Positions 58,389 through 64,000 of a stretch of 64,000 nucleotides of DNA are shown here, one piece after another. The stretch comes from JAWLBM01 sp041687675 (GTDB lineage Bacteria > Pseudomonadota > Alphaproteobacteria > Rhizobiales > Pleomorphomonadaceae), in assembly GCA_041687675.1 (NCBI GenBank), contig JAWLBM010000004.1, positions 124,001-188,000 of the forward strand, written 5' to 3'. The position numbers and the translations under genes are program-made. The notes beneath the pieces are model-generated. The model was not told the DNA's origin and searched no databases. It worked only from the letters and a program-made list of their open reading frames with translations. Within the stretch, counting starts at the first letter, position 1. Every line of letters starts with the position of its first letter.

Positions 58389-59354
58389 ATGGACATGAGC
58401 CGCATCGGCAACGGCAGGCCGACGATCGACAAGCCGCTCCTCTTCGCGGGCGGCTTCATCCTCGTCATCCTCCTCGTGGGCACGGTCTACACGCTGGCGA
58501 CGCAGGGCACCGCGACGCTGCTGTCGCCCACCTACCTCGTCCTCCAGCTGAAGGTCGCCGCCTTCCTCGGCCTCGTCGCCTCGGGCATGATGCTGGTGGT
58601 GCTGCTCGGCCACATCGACCTGTCGGTCCCGTGGACCATGGCCGCCTCGGCGATGCTGGCGACCGCGGTCGGCGGGGCTGCGGCGATCCCGGTGGGACTC
58701 GCGGTCGGCCTCCTCATCGGCATCGTCAACGGCATCGGCGTCGCCTACCTGCGCGTGCCCTCGATGATCTTCACCCTCGGCGTCAACGTGGTGCTGCGCG
58801 GGCTGATGGTGATGCTGACCGGCGGCTTCTCGCCGTCGAGCCAGCCGACCGACCTGATGCTGCTGCTGGCCAAGGGCGAGGTGCTCGGCATTCCGGGTCC
58901 GGTGATCATCTGGGCGCTGCTCGGGGTGAGCGTCGCCTTCCTGCTGAACCGCACCCGGCTCGGCCGCTACATCTACGCCACCGGCAACCGGGAGGCGGCG
59001 GTCTACCTCTCCGGCATCGACACCCGCCTCGTGCTGGTGGCGACCTTCGCGCTCTGCAGCCTCTTCGCCTCGATCTCCGGCATGCTGCTCGCCGGCTATT
59101 CCTCCAAGGCCTTCCAGGCGATGGGCGATCCCTACCTGCTGCCGGCGATCGCCGCGGTGGTGATCGGCGGGACCTCGATCCTCGGCGGCTCCGGGCGCTA
59201 CCTCGGCACGGTGGTCGGCACGCTGCTGATCGTGCTGCTGCAGAGCGTCCTCTCGGTCATGCAGATGCCCGAGGCGGGCCGGCAGATCATCTACGGCGTC
59301 GTCATCATAGCGATGCTGCTCGCCTACGGGCGCGGCGCCCGGCTCCGGCTCTGA
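58389..59354 (+). CDS. Sugar ABC transporter permease (RbsC type), second of two
   Basis: A 321-residue inner-membrane permease with about nine hydrophobic segments. It has VLLGHIDLSVPWTM near residue 75, matching the DLSV motif, and ATGNREAAVYLSGIDTRLV as coupling loop. It ends the transporter operon, 14 bases before the stop of the convergent RraA-type gene. Divergence from the first permease argues against a recent duplication. Confidence 0.9.
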   Translation: MDMSRIGNGRPTIDKPLLFAGGFILVILLVGTVYTLATQGTATLLSPTYLVLQLKVAAFLGLVASGMMLVVLLGHIDLSVPWTMAASAMLATAVGGAAAIPVGLAVGLLIGIVNGIGVAYLRVPSMIFTLGVNVVLRGLMVMLTGGFSPSSQPTDLMLLLAKGEVLGIPGPVIIWALLGVSVAFLLNRTRLGRYIYATGNREAAVYLSGIDTRLVLVATFALCSLFASISGMLLAGYSSKAFQAMGDPYLLPAIAAVVIGGTSILGGSGRYLGTVVGTLLIVLLQSVLSVMQMPEAGRQIIYGVVIIAMLLAYGRGARLRL

Positions 59355-59368
59355 CGATGGCCCCCCGG

Positions 59369-60058
59369 TCAGGGCACCTCGACCACGCGCCCGGAGGCGA
59401 GCACCGCCTCGATGAACTCCGGCACCTCGAGCCCAGCCTTCACCCGGGCGTCGAGCGCCGCCTCCGCCTCGCGCACCGCCGCAAGGCGCTCGACCAGCTC
59501 GGCCGCGAAGGCGCGCGGGATCACCACCACGCCGTCCTGGTCGGCGACGATGACGTCGCCGGCCTCGACCCGGACGCCGCCCACCACCACCGGAAGGTTG
59601 ACGCTGCCGGGGCCGTTGCGCGCCGGGGAGTTGGGCGTCACCCCGGCCGCGAACACCGGCAGGCCGACCGAGAGGATGCCCGGCAGGTCGCGGACCAGCC
59701 CGTCGGTGACGAAGCCGGCGACGCCGCGGTTGCGGGCCATGCCGAGGAGGAGGTCGCCGGTCACCGCCGTCGCGGTGAAGCCGTCGGTGGCGGCGACCAG
59801 GATGTCGCCCCTTTCGGCCACCGCCAGCGAGCCGAACAGGGCGAGGTTGTCCGCCGGCCCGTTGTCGGAGGTGACCGCGACGCCGACCACGCTGCCCGTC
59901 GTGGGCACGACCGGCTTGATGCGGTAGTCCATCGCGCCGCGCCCGCCCATGGCATCCACCACGAAGCCGGTCGGCACGCCCGCAAGGGCCGCGAGGACGG
60001 CGGGGTCCGGCCGCGGGAAGGCGCGGCGGAGTGCGAGGGCAGGCGGGTCCTTGATCAT
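59369..60058 (-). CDS. RraA-family aldolase (4-hydroxy-4-methyl-2-oxoglutarate aldolase-like)
   Basis: A 229-residue protein of the RraA/HMG-CHA aldolase family. GDLLLGMARNRGVAGFVTDGLVRD contains the conserved Gly, Arg and Asp that bind Mg2+ and pyruvate; GDVIVADQDGVVVIP follows. Members cleave 2-keto-4-hydroxy acids by retro-aldol to release pyruvate. Sitting between a sugar importer and lactonase/dehydrogenase genes, it may cleave a keto-deoxy sugar acid. ATG 60058 follows gagga. Confidence 0.85.
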   Translation of the reverse strand: MIKDPPALALRRAFPRPDPAVLAALAGVPTGFVVDAMGGRGAMDYRIKPVVPTTGSVVGVAVTSDNGPADNLALFGSLAVAERGDILVAATDGFTATAVTGDLLLGMARNRGVAGFVTDGLVRDLPGILSVGLPVFAAGVTPNSPARNGPGSVNLPVVVGGVRVEAGDVIVADQDGVVVIPRAFAAELVERLAAVREAEAALDARVKAGLEVPEFIEAVLASGRVVEVP

Positions 60059-60198
60059 GTCAGGTCCTCGGTTGCAGGCTCGGGGGGCACGCAGGTCGCG
60101 GCGCGCGGGACGGATGGTGCCACGGCGGCGCCCGGATGGCACCCTTCGTTGTGGCCGGGGCGGGGCCGCGAGGGCATTCGCAGCGGGGGAGGACGGCG

Positions 60199-61362
60199 AT
60201 GACGCCGCGGGGCTTGGGGCGGGCGTGGAGCGTGGAGGCGCTGCGCCGGGAGGCGCGGCGGGTGCTGCCGCGGCCGGTGTTCGACTTCGCCGACGGGGCG
60301 GCGGAGGACGAGCTGACGCTCGCCCGCAACGAAACCGACTTCGACGCCTGGTCGCTGCTGCCGAAGCCCCTCGACGGCGCCGCCGAGCGCGACACCTCGG
60401 TGGAGCTGTTCGGCCGCCGGCTGTCGATGCCGGTGATGATCGGGCCGACCGGGCTCTCGGGCCTGTTCTGGCCCGACGGCGAGCGGGCGGCGGCCCGGGC
60501 GGCGGCGGCGGCCGGCACCGCCTTCTGCCTCAGCCACGCATCGGTCTGCCGGCTGGAGGACCTGCCCGCCATCGGCGACGCGCCGCGCTGGATGCAGGTC
60601 TTCGTCTACCGGGACCGCGGCTTCACCGAGGAGTTCGCCCGGCGCGCGGCGGCGAGCGGCTACGACGCGCTGGTGCTGACCATCGACAACCAGCTGCTCG
60701 GCCGGCGCGAGCGCGACCTCGCCAACGGCTTCACCATCCCGCCGCGTTTCCGCGCCGGCGACCTCGCTGTCATGGCGACCAAGGTCGCCTGGCTGTCGCG
60801 GATGCGGCGCGAGCTGCCGCGGGTGACCTTTGCCAACTACGTGCGGCCCGGCGAGCCGGCCGACGTCGCCAGCCTCGCCGCGCGGATGGGCTCTATGCTC
60901 GACCCCGGGCTGTCCTGGCGCGACGTCGAATGGCTGCGCGGGATCTGGACCGGCCCGCTGATCCTGAAGGGCGTGCTCCATCCCGACGAGGCCCGGCGAG
61001 CCGTGGAGACCGGCGTCGACGCGGTGATCGTGTCGAACCACGGCGGCCGCCAGGTCGACGGCGCGGCCTCGTCGGTCGAGGCGCTGCCGGGCGTGGTCGC
61101 GGCGGTCGAGGGCCGCATCCCGGTGCTGCTCGACGGCGGCGTCCGCCGCGGCGCCGACGTCGTCAAGGCGCTCGCCCTCGGCGCCTGCTGCTGCCTGATC
61201 GGCCGGCCGCAGCTCTGGGGGCTGGCCGTCGCCGGCGAGGCGGGCGTGGCGCATGTCCTCGAGATCTTCCGCTCGGAGGTGGACCGCACAATGGGCCTCA
61301 TGGGGCTCCGCCGCACCGGAGACATCGGCCCCGGCCACCTGAAGCCAAGACCGCACCGCTGA
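60199..61362 (+). CDS. FMN-dependent alpha-hydroxy acid dehydrogenase (LldD/glycolate oxidase family)
   Basis: A 387-residue TIM-barrel flavoenzyme. Conserved residues are visible: Tyr in MQVFVYRDR, Lys in LILKGVLH, catalytic His and Arg in VSNHGGRQVDG, and the FMN phosphate loop in VLLDGGVRRGADVVKAL. It oxidises L-2-hydroxy acids such as L-lactate to keto acids. The N-terminal FDFADGAAEDE replaces the usual DY motif. gggggagg precedes ATG 60199. It is 12 bases from the lactonase gene, so they are probably one unit. Confidence 0.9.
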   Translation: MTPRGLGRAWSVEALRREARRVLPRPVFDFADGAAEDELTLARNETDFDAWSLLPKPLDGAAERDTSVELFGRRLSMPVMIGPTGLSGLFWPDGERAAARAAAAAGTAFCLSHASVCRLEDLPAIGDAPRWMQVFVYRDRGFTEEFARRAAASGYDALVLTIDNQLLGRRERDLANGFTIPPRFRAGDLAVMATKVAWLSRMRRELPRVTFANYVRPGEPADVASLAARMGSMLDPGLSWRDVEWLRGIWTGPLILKGVLHPDEARRAVETGVDAVIVSNHGGRQVDGAASSVEALPGVVAAVEGRIPVLLDGGVRRGADVVKALALGACCCLIGRPQLWGLAVAGEAGVAHVLEIFRSEVDRTMGLMGLRRTGDIGPGHLKPRPHR

Positions 61363-61374
61363 GGAGACCTCGAG

Positions 61375-62232
61375 ATGCCCGACTTCCCGATCACCGACGC
61401 CCACGTCCACCTCTACGACGTCGACAGGCTCAGCTACGGCTGGCTCGCCGGCGTGCCGAAGATCGCCCGCAGCCACGGCCTCGACGACTTCGACCGCGAG
61501 CGCGGCCCGGTCGAGGTCGACCGCATCGTCTTCGCCGAGGTGGCGGTCGACCCCGGCCTGCACCTCAAGGAGGCCGCCTACGTCCAGGAGATGGCCGACC
61601 GCGACCCCCGGCTCTGCGGCCAGGTCGCCCACGCGCCGCTGGAGAAGGGGGCGGCGGTGGAGGCCGACCTTGCTGCGCTCGCCGCCATCCCGACCACCCG
61701 CGGCATCCGCCGGCTGATCGAGACCGAGCGGCTGGTCGACTTCGTGCTGCGGCCGGAGTTCCTCGAGGGGCTGCGGCTGCTGCCGAAGTTCGGCTTCACC
61801 TTCGACATCTGCGTCAAGCACTGGGCGATGGTCTACGCGGTCGAACTCGCCCGCCGCTGCCCGGAGGTGACCTTCGTGCTCGACCACATCGGCAAGCCCG
61901 ACATCAAGAACGGCCTGCGCCAGCCCTGGTGGAACCAGATCGTCGAGCTCGCCGCCCTGCCGAACGTCAACTGCAAGATCTCCGGCGTCGTCACCGAGGC
62001 GAACCACGCCGCCTGGACGCCGGAGGACGTCAAGCCCTATGTCGCCCGCGCCATCGAGGTGTTCGGCTTCGAGCGCTGCATGTTCGGCAGCGACTGGACC
62101 GTCTCCAAGCTCACCCACGCCTATCCGGACTGGGTCCGCATCGTCGACGAGGTGATCGCCGGGTCGAGCCGCGAGGAGCAGCTGCAGCTCTACCGGGGCA
62201 CCGCCGCGCGGGTCTACCGCCTGCCGGAGTGA
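61375..62232 (+). CDS. Amidohydrolase-family lactonase (L-fuconolactonase-like)
   Basis: A 285-residue TIM-barrel hydrolase of the amidohydrolase_2/COG3618 group. DAHVHLYD at the start is the metal-binding HxH variant, LDHIGKPD is the mid-barrel His and MFGSDWTVS the C-terminal Asp. Characterised relatives hydrolyse L-fucono-, L-rhamnono- and similar sugar lactones. gagg lies upstream of ATG 61375. Beside an FMN hydroxyacid dehydrogenase and an RraA-type aldolase, a deoxy-sugar acid route is a reasonable inference. Confidence 0.87.
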   Translation: MPDFPITDAHVHLYDVDRLSYGWLAGVPKIARSHGLDDFDRERGPVEVDRIVFAEVAVDPGLHLKEAAYVQEMADRDPRLCGQVAHAPLEKGAAVEADLAALAAIPTTRGIRRLIETERLVDFVLRPEFLEGLRLLPKFGFTFDICVKHWAMVYAVELARRCPEVTFVLDHIGKPDIKNGLRQPWWNQIVELAALPNVNCKISGVVTEANHAAWTPEDVKPYVARAIEVFGFERCMFGSDWTVSKLTHAYPDWVRIVDEVIAGSSREEQLQLYRGTAARVYRLPE

Positions 62233-62388
62233 GGCGAGGGGCGGGACCCGCCGCGCGCCGCTTGAGGAGGATCAACGCGCGAGCGGCCGCGACCGGGCAC
62301 GGTGGGGCACGGATCGCGGACGACCGATCAGGTTCGCGGAATGCGGTCGGCGCGGACGTCGCCGGCGGCCCGGCGGCGGGAGCCAGCG

Positions 62389-63426
62389 ATGAACCCGGAC
62401 TCGAGCTACATGCAAGCCGTCGCCCGGCAGCGGGAGCCGGGCCGCGAGGCTGTCGACGGCCTGCTGGACCTGCGGGACCTGGTCCGGCTCGGCACCCTCG
62501 CCGCCTCCAGCCACAACACCCAGCCGTGGATCTTCCGCCTCGGCGAGAGGTCGCTGTCGATCCACCCGGACTTCGAGCGCCGGTGCCCGGTGGTCGACCC
62601 GGACGACGCGCACCTGTGGAAGAGCCTCGGCTGCGCCGCCGAGAACATCGTCCAGGCCGCCGCCGCCCAGGCCCATGCCGCCGACGTGACCTTCGACGAG
62701 GCCGGGTCGCGCCTCCTGCTGCGCTTCGAGCCCTCCGCGTCGATGCGCCCGACGCCGCTGTCGGCGGCGATCCCGCGGCGGCAATCCACCCGGCGGCCCT
62801 ACGACGGCCGGCCGATTCCGCCGCGCGAGCGGGACCTGCTGGAGGCCGCCGGGACGGGGGAGGGCGTCCGCGTGCTCCTCATCGACGATCCGCGCCGGCG
62901 CGAGGACCTCGTCGAGCTCGTCCGCGAAGGCGACATCGCGCAGCTCGGCGACCCGGCCTTCCGCCGCGAGCTGGTCTCGTGGCTGCGCTTCAACGACCGC
63001 GCGGCGCTCGCCACCGGCGACGGTCTCGCGAGCCGACCTGCGGGGCAGCCGCAGATCCCGGAGTTCCTCGCCCGGTTCGTGATCGGCCTCGTCCTGCGCG
63101 GCCGCGCCCAGGCCGACCTCGACGCCCGCAACATGAGGAGCTCGCCGCTCGTCGCCGTCTTCCTCGGCGAGGCGGACACGGTGCGCCAGTGGGTGGAGGC
63201 CGGCCGGGCCTACGAGCGCTTTGCGCTGCAGGCGAGCGCGCTCGGCCTTCGCACCGCGCACCTCAACCAGCCGATCGAGGTCCGCGCCCTGCGGCCGCGG
63301 CTTGCCTCGGCGCTCGCCACGGAGGGGGTGCCTCTGCTGATCCTCAGGGTCGGCTACGGCCCGGAGGCCCCGTTCAGCCTTCGCCGGCCGGTCGAGCAGG
63401 TGATCCGCTCCGGGCCCGTGTCCTGA
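62389..63426 (+). CDS. Acg-type nitroreductase-family protein
   Basis: A 345-residue protein resembling the Acg-family FMN-binding nitroreductases. LAASSHNTQPWIFRL near residue 40 is the family's N-terminal flavin-binding motif, IPRRQSTRRPYDGRPI marks the domain middle, and FALQASALGLRTAHLNQPIE comes near the end. These proteins have two nitroreductase-like halves and are often stress- or hypoxia-linked. gggag lies before ATG 62389. Substrate unknown; it converges with aroC. Confidence 0.83.
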   Translation: MNPDSSYMQAVARQREPGREAVDGLLDLRDLVRLGTLAASSHNTQPWIFRLGERSLSIHPDFERRCPVVDPDDAHLWKSLGCAAENIVQAAAAQAHAADVTFDEAGSRLLLRFEPSASMRPTPLSAAIPRRQSTRRPYDGRPIPPRERDLLEAAGTGEGVRVLLIDDPRRREDLVELVREGDIAQLGDPAFRRELVSWLRFNDRAALATGDGLASRPAGQPQIPEFLARFVIGLVLRGRAQADLDARNMRSSPLVAVFLGEADTVRQWVEAGRAYERFALQASALGLRTAHLNQPIEVRALRPRLASALATEGVPLLILRVGYGPEAPFSLRRPVEQVIRSGPVS

Positions 63427-63438
63427 CCCGGCCGCGGT

Positions 63439-64000
63439 TCAGCCCCGGCTGATCCCGATCCCGCCCTCCCGGCCGGTCTGCGCCCGGTGGCGGAGGAAGT
63501 GGTCGGCGAGCACGCAGGCGACCATGGCCTCGCCGACGGGCACGGCGCGGATGCCGACGCAGGGGTCGTGCCGGCCCTTGGTGCGCACGTCCACCTCGTT
63601 GCCGGCGCGGTCGATCGAGAGGCGCTCGGTGAGGATCGAGGAGGTGGGCTTCACCGCGAAGCGCACCACCACCGGCTGGCCGGAGGAGATGCCCCCGAGG
63701 ACGCCGCCGGCGTGGTTGGCGGAGAACAGCACCGAGCCGTCGTTGCCCATCCGCATCTCGTCGGCGTTCTCCTCGCCGGTAAGTTCGGCCGCGGCCATGC
63801 CGGCGCCGATCTCCACGCCCTTCACCGCGTTGATCGACATCAGCGCCGAGGCGATGTCCTGGTCGAGCTTGCCGTAGACGGGCGCGCCCCAGCCCGGCGG
63901 CACGCCCTCGGCCACCACCTCGATCACCGCGCCGACCGAGGAGCCTGCCTTGCGGATCTCGTCGAGATAGGCCTCGAAGCGCGGCACGGCGGCAGGGTCC
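63439..64000 (-). CDS. aroC: Chorismate synthase, C-terminal part (cut by window edge)
   Basis: About 187 C-terminal residues of chorismate synthase, which makes chorismate from EPSP using reduced FMN. Landmarks are GAPVYGKLDQDIASALMSI, AVKGVEIGAG, NHAGGVLGGISSGQPV, FAVKPTSSI and GRHDPCVGIRAVPVGEAM, all strongly conserved and containing the FMN- and substrate-binding residues. The N-terminus lies beyond the right edge. A normal housekeeping gene for aromatic amino acids. Confidence 0.96.
   Translation of the reverse strand, partial: DPAAVPRFEAYLDEIRKAGSSVGAVIEVVAEGVPPGWGAPVYGKLDQDIASALMSINAVKGVEIGAGMAAAELTGEENADEMRMGNDGSVLFSANHAGGVLGGISSGQPVVVRFAVKPTSSILTERLSIDRAGNEVDVRTKGRHDPCVGIRAVPVGEAMVACVLADHFLRHRAQTGREGGIGISRG

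Overview
The window is high-GC DNA from an alphaproteobacterium, most likely of the Hyphomicrobiales (Rhizobiales). The evidence is a canonical CtrA cell-cycle regulator with GANTC (CcrM) sites upstream, GGAAC-N16/17-nGTT promoters of the alphaproteobacterial general-stress sigma factor EcfG type, a MocE-type Rieske ferredoxin, and many ABC and TRAP solute importers. Coding density is very high, with short intergenic gaps and Shine-Dalgarno-led starts. No rRNA, tRNA, CRISPR array, insertion sequence or prophage was recognised. Both edges cut genes: the FAD-binding subunit of a xanthine dehydrogenase-type enzyme on the left and chorismate synthase (aroC) on the right.

Layout. (1) 1-2.6 kb: xanthine dehydrogenase-type fragment, a Ca2+/Na+ antiporter and a lone amidoligase. 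(2) 2.9-7.7 kb: polyamine-type ABC importer (ATPase, Tat-exported binding protein, two permeases) plus a short-chain dehydrogenase (SDR). (3) 7.8-10.6 kb: a TPR-protein remnant, small proteins, a receiver-Crp fusion regulator and a degenerate second receiver. (4) 10.9-14.3 kb: a 1131-residue MFS/acyltransferase/acyl-ACP synthetase fusion. (5) 14.4-22.3 kb: an opposite-strand catabolic operon with SDR, ABC importer and a divergent HisD paralogue, next to a LysR gene. (6) 22.4-24.6 kb: a secreted tandem-CAP protein and a Gfo/Idh oxidoreductase. (7) 25-28 kb: a sugar ABC importer in the order binding protein, permease, ATPase. (8) 28.4-32.2 kb: DUF4242 protein, DksA/TraR-type protein and a TRAP transporter. 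(9) 32.5-34.6 kb: small hydrophilic proteins, a triple-LysM protein and a SpoIIAA-like protein. (10) 34.6-38.8 kb: ferredoxin/ferredoxin reductase pair, ctrA, a degenerate GGDEF protein and a dienelactone-hydrolase-fold enzyme. (11) 39-45 kb: a KDF-dehydrogenase-like SDR, an APH-fold kinase overlapping an enolase paralogue, a LuxR regulator, a stress-type small protein and mtnA. (12) 45-52 kb: AI-2E-family transporter, thioredoxin-reductase-like flavoprotein, aldo/keto reductase and an overlapping pncC-nadE pair. (13) 52-62.2 kb: a sugar-acid catabolic cluster (cupin, SDR, SMP-30 lactonase, dual-permease ABC importer, RraA-type aldolase, FMN hydroxyacid dehydrogenase, amidohydrolase/lactonase). 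(14) 62.4-64 kb: an Acg-type nitroreductase and aroC.

How it fits together. Most of the window is nutrient scavenging: at least five solute-import operons sit beside matching oxidoreductases, lactonases and an aldolase. Several operons carry strong GC hairpins directly after the binding-protein gene, which would allow binding protein to outnumber permease. Mixed in are stress genes with EcfG-type promoters and housekeeping genes (ctrA, mtnA, nadE, aroC). The best candidates for undescribed biology are the kinase/enolase-paralogue pair, whose enolase copy lacks the conserved histidine, and the HisD paralogue with altered metal ligands inside an importer operon. The receiver-Crp regulator beside its decayed sister receiver is a third.
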